Positions 12,696 through 23,800 of a stretch of 62,453 bases of DNA are shown here, one piece after another. The position numbers and the translations under genes are program-made. The notes under the pieces were generated by a model. That model was not told the DNA's origin and did not search any database. It was given only the letters and a program-made list of their open reading frames with translations. The stretch is taken from contig NW_003122908.1 in the NCBI RefSeq assembly GCF_000003605.2, positions 1,067,259 through 1,129,711 on the forward strand. The letters run 5' to 3'. This DNA comes from Saccoglossus kowalevskii (lineage: Eukaryota > Hemichordata > Enteropneusta > Harrimaniidae). Position 1 is the first letter of the stretch; each line of letters opens with the position of its first letter.

Positions 12696-13290
12696 ATGAT
12701 GAATTTACGTGTACAACTAATCCCATTGTTGCTTCACCATTTTTCATCTATTTTTTCACTCTGCAAGTTACAAATCTGTTTACTTGTCTTTGATCTCAGC
12801 AATAAATATTTTGTACATGATATTTACAACTATTTGGATCTTATGTCCCATAATTATCAAACCCGTTTAGCATGTAGCTTGAACTACTATACTTCAAAAC
12901 TGAATCTTAAACTCAACCAACACAGTCTTAAATACTCTGCAACAAAACATTGGAACTCTTTGCCTGATGCATTTAAAACCATCACTAAGAGACATATATT
13001 TAAAGCAAAGTTAAAAAACTATCTCTTAAAAATTTGATTTGTAATATTTTTTCTCTTTCTTTCTTTATTTGGAGATTTGTGTGATTAAACTATGAAATTA
13101 TATATACAGGGGTTACGGACTCGACTAGTTCTGATGAACTATATCTGTAATTCCAACCAAAAAAAGAAAAATTATCTAAGTAGAATTCGTTATTTATTTA
13201 TTTATTTATATGTATTTACTACCTGTGCAATTTCTACCTTTACCGGGTTTTTTTTTGGTGAAATAAATTTCATTCATTTCAAAGTGTCTT
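12696..13290 (+). mobile_element. 3' fragment of a CR1/Jockey-type LINE
   Basis: The frame ending at 13037 contains SHNYQTRLA, NYYTSKLN, LKYSATKHWNSLPDAFK and KLKNYLLKI. That is the usual C-terminal tail of CR1/Jockey-type ORF2 proteins (HNYxTR, then a tail with WNSLP and FKxxLKxxLL). Endonuclease and reverse transcriptase are missing, so this is a heavily 5'-truncated copy. The downstream text to about 13290 (GGGTTACGGACTCGACTAGT, TTTATT repeats, CATTCATTTC) looks like the element's 3' UTR. Confidence 0.7.
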
Positions 13291-15229
13291 CATTTTAAAT
13301 AATGTTGCGTACGAAATCGATTCATTTTCCGGCGTTTTTAGTAACGAAAATTCAAGGAATGTGTCAATCTAGGAGTGTACGTAGAGTTTGGTATGCAGTG
13401 AGTTATGTATTCTACAATCATATACCCATGTCAGTGACATTATTATCGAGAATCTAAGCATATCTAACTGTGTTCAAATACTGGAAAAATCAGTTAAATC
13501 AGTCTGATGCGGTCGAACGTTTTAAGAAAACAAGCACAGTATTAAGGAAGTGGCTCTATGATAACACACCATTCCAAAAAGTTACCTACTCAACCTCGTT
13601 GGTTTAATGCAGAATAGCCCCATCAAAAGAATAGGCAGTATAGTTTTTTGAAACGTTATTGTTAGGAGACCAGACTAAACAAATTTTAGAATGTTTTCCG
13701 ATCTCTTAATTTACCCCCACCTTTAACACTGTGAATGAATATCGTACAGGTGAATAGAATAAAAAGTGAAACACAAACTCAATCAAGTGTGTCAAATTCA
13801 ACAACGCATTTATATCGGGAAAGGAAATGCTAGTCTATTCTGCGTCATGTACCATCAAATAAATTCACTCAGCTAAGTGTGACTTTTCAATAATGGCAGA
13901 ATAGAATAGTATAGACTTCCGCCCTAGGCCGGTGCTCAACTGTCATATAAACATCTCACAGGATGTGCCATCTAGAGAATGCATTGCATATACTAAAACA
14001 AAATTTTGAGTTTATATTTTTCATTTTGTCACTTCTGTGTGCTTCGTAATAGACAGGTGACGTTCCAAGCTTTCAATATGTTATAGATGTTTCCATTAAA
14101 ACTCCACCATTAAATGCCCAACTTGCCGTAAAACCTGATGATAAATCCTACACTGGTTCAGTGTATTACAAATGGGCGATGTGTATTTCTGTGCCAGACT
14201 CTATTTTTAAAATTAGGAAAATGCCGTAACGTCTGTGACTGTACAAATTTGTTCGCAGTTGTAGACGCAGTATTCGCAGCCCAAATTAGCGTTGAACTTA
14301 TTGCATTTTTACAGATGTACGATCCAGTTGTGAGCAAATATAACTGTTTTAATTTAATTAACAACAGGAAGTAGTATGAACCAAGATTTATTTCAGATTA
14401 TGTCCGTTATTCTATGTGAAATCACCCCACTTTTCGAACGCGAACCACTATCGCCATACTGCTTTTGGTGCTAAAGGTCATGCCACAAGATCGACATATT
14501 GTATAGCCGTTTTTCTATTTATAAAGAAGGGATTTCATCATGATGCTGTCCGTGAGTTGTGTATTGTTCCACGACAGTCTCGACTTTTGTTTTGTAATGT
14601 GTCTTACAAACGTAATTGCATATCAATCGCCTTCGACAACAAAATTAGTCTGTCTACAGATTTGTGAATTAAGTATATAGTAGTTGCCTTGAATGCCACC
14701 TTAAGAGCGTGCCAATGGGTATCTCGCCCTCTGGTAACTAACACCATTTATTACATGGCTTCATATGATCAGCTAACAAATACAAGTGGGCACAGAACAA
14801 AGGAAACACAAGAATACCTCACTATTGTTTCCAACCCCAAGCTGTGAACTACTTATCATAACAATAGACTCTCATTAGGATAAACAATACATCTTTTAAG
14901 TCCATGACATCATCTGTTGTCTTGAATAATTTTGCATGAAATTATAGACACTACAATGGGACCAGATGACTGTGACCAGATTATATTGTCCATTTCTGAT
15001 AATGAAGCAATGAGCCAACTATTACCTCTGCGCATGTGTGAACAGTGAACACAGCCAATGTTGTGCTCCTGAGATTTCCACGGGGAAAACTGCCTCAAAT
15101 TTGTTATACTATATTCACTAAGAATGAAGTGCGCGACTATAATACAAAACGGGGAGTGCATTTGTGTCTAGGTGATTTGCAATTGTGTGAGAAATGCAAA
15201 AAGAAACGTTTCCCGCACAATGGTCACTC
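13291..15229. other. No gene seen
   Basis: AT-rich. The open frames 14138-14374 and 14416-14667 have no recognisable family signature and no splice context that I trust. Confidence 0.35.
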
Positions 15230-15238
15230 GGCAATGAC

Positions 15239-15846
15239 TAGACTGGCGCAGTCGGGGCGATTAATTTGTTTTTGTAGTTTAAATAAAATTAAAAAAAAAT
15301 CGCGAAATGGAGGTGTTAGCGCGAAATCACCCCGACTGGTTTATTCTGCAGAAAATTCATTGCTATCAAATATTCATGATGCACATATTATAATGAGGTG
15401 GGCGCGGAAATACGTGCATAATGAGGTCAACATGGTAAAGGTCACACTGCAGACACAACTTGGCGGCTCGTTGAAATTCGAGTTTGTCGTAGTCGTCGTT
15501 TCTAATGTGTAAAAAATGTGTAAATGTGTAAAAAAGTAACTCGTACTAGTCGTGGAATTAAAAAAAATATCGACTGCTACAATCAGCCGACGTCTTCTCG
15601 GTCAGAGGTCAGTTAAAGAGACGCTGTGATTGGCTCAGATGATTGTCAATTATAACACTCATTAACATAATTACCCGTTGAAAAATCGACGGGTTCCTGC
15701 AGTGTCGATAGAGGGCCATGCAGAGTAAACCAGTCCGGGAGATTTCGCAGTTACAAGGGATTTTGCGCTAACATCTTCATTTCGCAATTTATTTAATTTT
15801 ATTTAAACTACAAAAACAAATTAATCGCCCCGACTGCGCCAGTCTA
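15239..15846. mobile_element. 608-bp long-TIR element (Mutator-like MITE)
   Basis: A 9-bp direct repeat GGCAATGAC at 15230-15238 and 15847-15855 flanks the element. Its ends are long inverted repeats of over 100 bases: the left starts TAGACTGGCGCAGTCGGGGC and the right ends GCCCCGACTGCGCCAGTCTA. The match continues through TTAATTTGTTTTTGTAGTTT and beyond. Long TIRs with a 9-bp duplication are typical of Mutator-like elements. The interior has no transposase. Confidence 0.85.
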
Positions 15847-15859
15847 GGCAATGACAGGC

Positions 15860-16411
15860 ACGGTGGTTAATACCTATTCAAATCATGTTTTCAAGGTCAT
15901 CGCCCGGATTGACTTTTCTCACCTAGGCGAAGTCTTATTTTATTACATCAAACATTTTTTATTATCACTTACACTTGACAACTTTTTTTCTCAGCAAATT
16001 ATGCAATTTATTTCATGGTATGTCAATTACCAGCTGCTCGATGAGATTAATTCACCTGTGCATTCATTAGCTTGATCAATCACATTTTTATTTAAACATG
16101 TTAATTAAACTCGAATACACTATTTGTCTTCAAAATATGTTTTTATAATTATATTATTGTTTTACTAACTGAAAACCAAGTAAATGAACTTATTTTGCTC
16201 GTCTTGGTGAAATAACACACTTATACCACATGGTGCATTTGCGCCAGTGCTATTGGATGGTCGATATGCTAAGTTGTCATTAAAATGTCATCTCTGGTGC
16301 GAAGTGTGTGTACTCTAAAATGTTTCGAATTCGTCCTGTCCTGTCCCGTGGTAAGTAATTTTATGTGAACATTTGTAGTGTGAAGCACGTGAAGATAAAT
16401 TTGGATGCTTA
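15860..16411. repeat. Block P of unit 1, middle part
   Basis: Matches 38590-39390 and 61070-61850 (anchors: ATCGCCCGGATTGACTT, ACACTTATACCACATGGTGC, GTCGTCCTG...CCGTGGTAAGTAATT). It stops at the solo LTR. Confidence 0.75.
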
Positions 16412-16959
16412 TGTCGTGATTGTTTTCTATTTGTCTTAAGTTCGGTCACTGATACGACTTGAAAGTTGAATTCCCTTGAATAGGTGGTTTATATCATTCA
16501 TCACTTTTCCATAATCTGTCACCATTTAAGTTCATACGAGGTCCTGGACGGAACTTGAGCCAGTGACTGGAACTAATTACGATATAAACTTTACTAACAG
16601 ACCGTTAATTCTGACAGTTTGGTATGTGTAGTTTCTTAATATAGCAGATTAATCAATAGATATGACGTGTTAAATACCTCGTGTGATTGGCTACACATGA
16701 GTAGAATGTTTGGAGGCTACGCCCCTGTAATTGGCTAAGGTTTGGAGAAGTAAATAAAGCTGGTCTTGGTCTGTCTTGGCGAGCTGAACCTGAGGCAGTC
16801 AGTCTTGCGGGAGTCCTGATGGAGTTTTGGCGGAGTTGCCGGCGAGGCGACTCAGACCAGAAGTTGACATGAATTTTAGATCTGTGTGTGTCTTTGTTGC
16901 GAATGTAGCGGTCCCTGGTACCTGGCGTGAAGTTTAATAACAATAATTAAGCCATCACA
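16412..16959. mobile_element. Solo LTR, 548 bp
   Basis: The insertion starts TGTCGTGATTG and ends AAGCCATCACA, that is TG...CA. It is flanked by the 4-bp direct repeat CTTA (16408-16411 and 16960-16963). The paralogous blocks near 39390 and 61850 read GATGCTTAGATC without interruption, so they show the empty site. There is no internal gag-pol, hence a solo LTR. Four-bp duplications are common in Gypsy-like elements. Confidence 0.85.
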
Positions 16960-17330
16960 CTTAGATCGGAAGGTTAGCAACACATAGTTAACAACTCGAT
17001 CTCAGCATTGGGGAATACAGACAAAACGATAAATACAAAACTGGATCAGAGAGACATGTTTCGAATTTTTTGACTTTGTTTCTTATTTGGCACAGTCACG
17101 TTTGACTTTGGTCAACAATCATTCTGTACAAAAAACGAAACATCTTGCAACAGTTCAACGTGAACCATAAACGAATCATAGAATAATATTTCGTAAAATA
17201 AATCCAAATATTGTCTAGTATTGTTGTTATTAGTCTTGATTTCTTTAAGATCTGATAGTGTAGTGCCAGGTTATATATTATCTTAGAGGCTACATATATA
17301 ATATACATATTCATTACAACCAAAGAATAG
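16960..17330. repeat. Block P of unit 1, right part
   Basis: Continues the match to 39390-39690 and 61850-62160, including TTCTTATTTGGCACAGTCAC and AACGTGAACCATAAACGA. Confidence 0.75.
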
Positions 17331-17660
17331 ACAGCAGGTTGTGTTCAGGGATCCGGGAACTTCGTATCGCTTGGCGAGGTACCAGATTCGACCCAAATGA
17401 ATACACATAAGTTTATTACAGATAGTCCAGCTTTATTCACACAATCAGTCAGACGAGGCAAGCCTCGCTGCACTGTTCTCTCGTTCTCTATCCCTCTTAC
17501 ACAAGTTTACACACTCTATATTAAAAGTAAAATATCTAAGGCGTGGCAGAGTAACCATGCGACCAGCCAATCGCTGCAGTCGTTGGCACGATCACGTGAT
17601 TACCAGGGATGTGTCTCAAGGTTAAAGCCTTGCAAAGTTGCCACTACTGAATAAAATATG
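17331..17660. mobile_element. Unclassified insertion in block P
   Basis: About 330 bases absent from both paralogous P blocks, from near AGGTTGTGTTCAGGGATCCG to near GCCACTACTGAATAAAAT. It is more GC-rich than its surroundings. Boundaries are approximate and I saw no clear target duplication. It could be another LTR or a SINE-like piece. Confidence 0.45.
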
Positions 17661-18120
17661 TAAACAATCTATTTTTAAATTTCCTGTAATATATGTTTAT
17701 AGTCTCAATCCCAAACATGCAAGATATTGATCCTAAACAATAGTCTAACTACGTGTGAACCAAATGTGCGAACGTGAAGTCGCTATCATAGCATAACAAT
17801 GAATTTAGTTTTCTACCTAACCAGCCAATAAAAACAATGAATCGTTCATAAATAAGACTATGTATTTTACATTGCTTCAATACCTTCAAGTAACGGGAAT
17901 TGTGGGATATTATAGAATATACTATTTGCTGGTAATAATTGTTATACATGTCTTATGTATGTCTTTTGTTTCATTCATATTGTATTCTCTGGCAAGAATT
18001 TATATGTAGTTTTGTATTATCAATGCAAATGATTTTCCATTAAATCTTGTCGATTACTCATGTGTATCACACAAGCTATTTTAATTTTGTATTGTATTTT
18101 TTTTTATCGTTCTACGTATT
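17661..18120. other. Continuation of block P and shared repeat, no gene
   Basis: The segment around 17890-17990 matches 39800-39900 and 62270-62380. From about 17970 the sequence also matches 41941-43060. Confidence 0.5.
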
Positions 18121-18263
18121 TGTTTTACGAATGATCACAATATCAGTACATTAGAGTGTTTACAAAAACTTGCCATGAGACTTACTCTTGTAGCTTCAAT
18201 GGTTACCTGTTAAGTTAACTGCGTTTAAATAATGTAAACCATATCTACAAGGCAACCCATAAC
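18120..18263 (+). pseudogene. Degenerate LINE reverse-transcriptase remnant
   Basis: Read with one frameshift, this gives ISTLECLQKLAMRLTL followed by LPVKLTAFK, resembling the region of CR1-like ORF2 proteins that reads LExLQKxAxRLI...WLPVKxRI. A second copy lies at 42105-42239. No other part of the element is left. The TTAA element at 18268 is inserted directly after it in both copies. Confidence 0.5.
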
Positions 18264-18267
18264 TTAA

Positions 18268-18567
18268 ACGGTGGTAGTCGTCGCGCCACGCATGCGCAAT
18301 ATATATGGATTTCATATAAACAAAGATGGCGACTTTGACTAATGCACAGATCAACGAGTACAAACTGAGACGTTGCCAAGCTTTAATTAGGTATTTCTTA
18401 GATGATTGGAAGGTATTGAAGGAGTCACCGGCGATAATTATTGCAAGTCGCGCCCAGGTCAAACCTCATACTTGTGATTTCCATTAGAAGAGCACATTTG
18501 AATTGTGGGGAAATCAATGTTTATCAACACAAATGTCGCACATGCGCAGCGCGATGACTGCCGTCCT
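18268..18567. mobile_element. 300-bp TTAA-flanked Kolobok/T2-like MITE, copy A
   Basis: TTAA at 18264-18267 and 18568-18571 flanks inverted ends: ACGGTGGTAGTCGTCGCGCC on the left and, reverse-complemented, AGGACGGCAGTCATCGCGC on the right, both continuing to GCGCATGnGC. The right end with its TTAA (TTAAAGGACGG) fits the T2 MITE consensus TTAAAGG. A short frame starts at 18326 (MATLTNAQINEYKLRRCQAL), stays open for about 54 codons, and is broken in the copy at 42244. Confidence 0.75.
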
Positions 18568-18571
18568 TTAA

Positions 18572-20432
18572 CATCAGAGTACAAGTATTTTAAAACAGTT
18601 GAAGTTGTTGAAGAGTACAATTTTCTACCAAGTCATCGTCTGTTTTTAAAAAGACGTGCAAAAACATTTGTTATTACGAGTTTGTCAGAAAATGATTAAA
18701 AAATATTATAATGAAACAAATCTTTTATTTTTCAGTCATATGTCTATTTTGTTCTTTTATTGTCTTGTAATACTTTTCTTACACATGACCTTTATGAACT
18801 GGGGTATTTTTATCTATAAACATTAAATCAAATCAAGTTAAATCACTAAATTTACTTTGGCGAACAAAGTCAAATATGGCGTGAAAAACTACCAACTACA
18901 GGTCAAAGATTGAAAACAAGGTTAATATCGATAAATTTTGTGTGTTGCTATGTGTTGTTGATTTTTTGCCCTGGAGTCAAAAAGTAGTAGAAATCAGCAA
19001 ATAAGCCCAGGGTCAAACACTCAGCTCAGTTGCGATTCCACAGGAACAAATCAATATGGATCACATATGCGTCATCTACAGAGAGTAACAAAATAAAAAT
19101 TGGGTTTCAATGGGAGGCTTCATTCATATAACAATGACACAAGTTTTCATTGTGATGAATCTTGGTATGTCAAATCTAACATGCATGTCTAACATGTTAA
19201 ATTGGGAATGTCTACACAGATTTAATAAAGTTGTGATAATATGTCATGTATAAGAATAACGATAATGACAATGATACGTTGTACCACTCTACTAAAAACA
19301 ATGACGCAATATTGTAATTGTGACAGACGAAAAATTAGTTCAACTTAATAAACATCCATGGTGTAAACTAGGTAAAACCTGTCATTCATGAAAAGTAGCA
19401 AACTGATCTTAAATTGGAAATTACAACGAGTGAATTATACTTTCCTTTTCCTCCTCTGAATATAGATTATTGAATGGAGCTCAATGGGAATAACTTTTCA
19501 AAATTATCCCAGTTCCGAATTAAGCAACCCCAGTTACCAGAAAAAAAAAACTGGTCTCTGACGTTTGCAATTTCCCAGTTCTAAGTTTGCCACCATGGTG
19601 TCTAAGAAAGTTTATAGTGACACGAGACAGGTGGGAGTAAGGTAACTATGACTTTACTATGTAAAATTTCAAATTATCTCTTGGGAAGAATTACTTGCTT
19701 TGCCAGCATATTTTCCTTCTTGGCAAAAGTTAATTAGTAGGACCCCGCTATTCTTAATAAATAGACGGGGTATAACAAATCCCAAGCTGACCAATAGCAA
19801 TTCGCCATATACAACACGTGACCAGCAATTTTTCATCCAATGCTCGTATCATTGTTTACGTGTACCATCATGCTATTCTTCGTACTTTGCCGTTTTTAGA
19901 ACACAGTACAAACCATCTTAAATTATTTTTTTAAATATAATTCACTAATCTGGGCTCAATATCTACTTGTAAAATCCGGAAACTCCAAATAATATCGTTG
20001 CTGTGCGGTCACTATGTCACTAACTAGATAGTTGTCGTCCTGTACATATTTCAACTTAGTTCAATGACGGGGAGAAATAATCTTACCGACAATGAAAAAA
20101 AAAAAAACAATATAACGCCAGCAATTCAGAAAAATATTTGTACTCCAACGTACATGATATGTATGATAACCAGTATGTACATGAACAATTTAGTGTATTA
20201 CTGTATTTCATAACACATTTTTCAGAAGCAGAACATAAAAATTATGTGCCATTTACACTAAAATAATGCGGATATGTTATAGTATGTAGTATGTAGTATT
20301 CGACCGCTCTCCATGAATACAAAAAAATAATGTTCTGGTACGGGAAATCTAGTACGCGGTGCGTCTGAAAATGGAATGCGCTGTATCATTATGGGGTGAG
20401 ACCGGTGCCAGAATTATTTGCATTTGCATTTT
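18572..20432. other. Shared intergenic sequence, no gene seen
   Basis: 18600-19330 matches 41600-41910 and 42560-43140. The segment at 19725-20080 (GGACCCCGCTATTC...AATAGACGGGGT) matches two tandem copies at 44891 and 45301. It lies downstream of the receptor gene's stop and carries no exon I can support. Confidence 0.4.
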
Positions 20433-20600
20433 CTTTGCATTAGGTTGGCATTGTCTTGACATTTTTATATTGTCTTTGCATTGGGTTGGCATTGGCTTGA
20501 CTTTTTTATATTGTCTTTGCATTAGGTTGGCATTGACTTGACATGTTTATATTGTCTTTGCATTAGGTTGGCATTGACTTGACATGTTTATATTGTCAAT
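20433..20600. repeat. 41-bp minisatellite, about four copies
   Basis: The unit starts TTTGCATTAGGTTGGCATTG and ends GACATGTTTATATTGTC. The last two copies are identical and the first two differ at a few bases. It lies about 160 bases past the stop of receptor gene 1, within or just after its 3' UTR. I did not see it at the same place in gene 2. Confidence 0.9.
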
Positions 20601-20758
20601 ATTGCACAAATTTGTCAAAACAAAATTTCATTCGCGGGAGCTAGGACCCATTGGTTCCCGTTTTCTGGCGCTTTGAGGTGCTTATTTCATTTCCAATTGA
20701 GTTTCTTCATTTGATACTCTATATTGAATCATAGATGAAATTACTTACAATGTATACA

Positions 20759-20890
20759 CTACTTATTTTGATAGATAGGTTCTTTCTGTACAGTTTCATA
20801 TACATTTGTCACAATATCATTCAAGTTGATCGTCGCATAGGCATTTTCCTCAGTAACATTATTCTTGTCGACAGCCATAGAGTGTGTTTT
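20759..20890 (-). CDS. Gene 1 last exon: cytoplasmic tail with three tyrosines
   Basis: Encodes 43 residues starting KTHSMAVDKNN and ending EPIYQNK, then TAG. The tyrosines are in NAYATI, NVYETV and PIYQNK. The first two are nine residues apart between motifs (YxxI-x9-YxxV), within the range of ITAM-like pairs. The third fits a YxN SH2-adaptor site. Neither has the I/V/L/S at -2 that defines an ITIM. The acceptor is ...AAATTACAAG|AAAACAC, the one that keeps phase with the helix exon; the upstream TTTTAG acceptor would need another phase. Confidence 0.72.
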   Translation of the reverse strand, partial: KTHSMAVDKNNVTEENAYATINLNDIVTNVYETVQKEPIYQNK

Positions 20891-23800
20891 CTTGTAATTT
20901 CTAAAAGTAATAATTCACAGAGAACACTGAGGGAATTACAGTACACAACTGAAAAATAAAATATATCTGTGATATATTTATAGGACGATGTATTTCCATT
21001 ATATAATATACATTTTACACGATAGTATTGTAGCCCACACACGATATTGTTGCCATACAATACAAGAAACAAATAAAACTACTTGCAGATATTTGAGGCA
21101 ACCAACTATCATACCCACGCCGAAACCAATAGCCAAACACACTGCACCAACACAGGCTAGGATGCCTGTAAATAAGAGTGATATTGTCAGACAAAAAAAT
21201 AGGGTAACACTATTTGCAATCATACAAAATTATCGTAGCTTTTGTATCGAGAAAAAAAAATATAACCTATTGATACAGTGTCACGACTTTCTTCTAATTG
21301 TGGTATAGTATGTGGAGAAAAATATTCACTGTGGTTCATCGTTGAAGATTCTATTTCTATGTGAAAAAATGCATAAAACAATCAGCAAGGTGTATATACA
21401 TATAAGAGACAGTGGGAAGTATTGTTGTGAATACACTGATGATAATATCGACTGAGCTTCAAATTGAATGTACGAGTTATAACAAGGTGTATGTGCAACC
21501 TATAGCCTCAATATATAATACATCATTGTAACTTACTATTGCATATAACGTTATTGTGGTTCCATAGACCACTTTTCTCACATAATGTAACCATCGATGT
21601 GACCGGTTCATATTCATCGGTACAAGTGTATCTGCACTCACTACCATAATTCACACCATCCGAGCATGATGGCCATTCAGTATTTGATCCAGGTGGCGGT
21701 ATATCACAAGTGGTAACTGGAAATAGTGATCAAACAATATTTTTGGTAACATGCGTTTATTCGCGCTGAACATGAATTTAGCTTTCTGATTGTATGGTGC
21801 AATTTCTCTTTATAAGATTATAGTTTTTAATAATAGAAACTTTTTCGACACGAGGTACAAAATGCATTGTTACATTACGTTAGAACTGGGGGTTGTAATT
21901 ATATGGTTTGAATATCTATTGATAATAAATAAATAATTAATTCGACTGCGATTAACAGGCTTGGGATATTACCAATAAATTGATTATTCTCTGAATGCAT
22001 TTATCTCGTCAGTTAAATGGCCACACTCTTCACATTTGTGTAAACAAACACTATTTAGAGAAAACTTACTATTGCACTGAATGCTAGTGTGATTCCATTG
22101 ACCACTTCTATCACATAAAATAACCATTGATGTGGCAGGTTCATATCCATCGATACACGTGTATCTGCACTCACTACCATAATACACACCATCCGAGCAT
22201 GATGGCCATTCAGTATTCAACCCAGGTGGCGGCATATCACAAGTAGTAACTGAAAATAACAATAAAAAATATTTGACATGAGTGTATTCCTAGTTTTTGA
22301 TGTTATGCAGTTATGTCTGGCATGTATGTCACATATGCATAAAAATACTATGCATCCAGAGATAGGGATATTACCAAGAAATTGATTATTCTCTGAATGC
22401 ATTTATCTCGTCAGTTAAAGGGCCACACTCTTCACATTTGTGTAAACAAACACTATTTAGAGAAAACTTACTATTGCACTGAATGCTAGTGTTATTCCAT
22501 TGACCACTTCTATAACATAAAATAACCATTGATGTGGCAGGTTCATATCCATCGATACACGTGTATCTGCACACACTACCATAATACACACCATCCGAGC
22601 ATGATGGCCATTCAGTATTCAACCCAGGTGGCGGTATATTGCAAGTAGTAACTGAAAATAACAATAACAAATATTTGACATGCGTGTATTCCTAGTATTT
22701 GATGTTATGCAGTTATGTTTGGCATGTATGTCACATATGCATAAAAATACCATGCATCCAGAGATAGGATTTACATCAAATGTAAATAGGTGTTGAATTA
22801 ATGATATCGTTAAAATAGAATAAAATAAATCATAACAAATCACTTTTCAGTTTATGCAAATCACATCGACCTTCTACTCTAATGGCGTATGCATGTAGGA
22901 AAAACTATGCAGAAAAGCCTTGCAGGCTGACGTTTTCGTACGGATAGGTTCGGCAAATTTGATTACTAAAATAATCGTCAATACAGTTAATATCAACAAT
23001 CAACAATATTGTCAATACAGATGCAAAAAAAACACACATTGATAATGCATAGTCCCTGTTCAGTATTAGCTGTAGTTGATCTAAATGTTCAGTACAAGTG
23101 ACATGTAGAAATGAAAGATCAATGTTTTTGTAACACTAACACACATTATAGATTGTGTTACTGTTACCTACATGGAAACTTTGAAATGAATTGGACTATA
23201 TCTTACAGAGGAAGCCAGCCAGTCGGGTATTGTTAGTTGTTCAAGTATCTCTAAAAGAAATATGGTTTGCACCGTAACCAAATATATAAGGTCATCATAC
23301 AAAGTTTGATTAAAAATGTCCTATTCAACTTTGAACTGAATCAGGCCATATCGCCCTGTTAAGCTCAAAGAAACAGTTCCCGACATGTTACATAATGATA
23401 TTTTACGTTTTTTTGACAAAATTGCCACCATTTCGACAAATTTTATCAAACCTCAAGACAAAACATGATGTTGTGTTACCTTGCAGCATGTGCACCTATG
23501 TACACACTTTCAAGTGAATCAGGTCATATCTTTCAGAGGAATCGGCACAATAACGGAAAAAAACAAAACGGCCACCAGTCGGTCCAAATTTTGAAAAAAA
23601 AATATGATGTGCACGAGTGACCAAGTATACATAATCATCATACAAAGTTTGAGTGAAATCACTCTGTTCAGCTCCGAGAAACAGTTCCGGACACGTTCCA
23701 GACTGTGATTTTAAGATATTAAACAAAATGGCTGACATTTCGACAAATTTTATCAAATCTCAAAACAAACATGGTGTTGTGTTATCTTAAAGTATAGTAC

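Larger units (their letters stand above)
21995..22790. repeat. Tandem duplication of about 400 bp carrying one CCP exon
   Basis: 21995-22391 and 22395-22790 are near-identical head-to-tail copies, each with a whole CCP exon and flanking intron (shared text TTTATCTCGTCAGTTAAA and GTCACATATGCATAAAAATA). Gene 2 has only one such unit. Confidence 0.85.

Noticed and set aside
15045-15512. 155-codon plus-strand frame
   Set aside because: It crosses the left end of the long-TIR element and its target duplication, so it is a chance fusion of host and transposon sequence.
20891-20901. Upstream acceptor TTTTAG for the tail exon of gene 1
   Set aside because: It would need a phase 2 donor, but the helix exon ends in phase 0 in both genes; the AATTACAAG acceptor keeps the frame in both.
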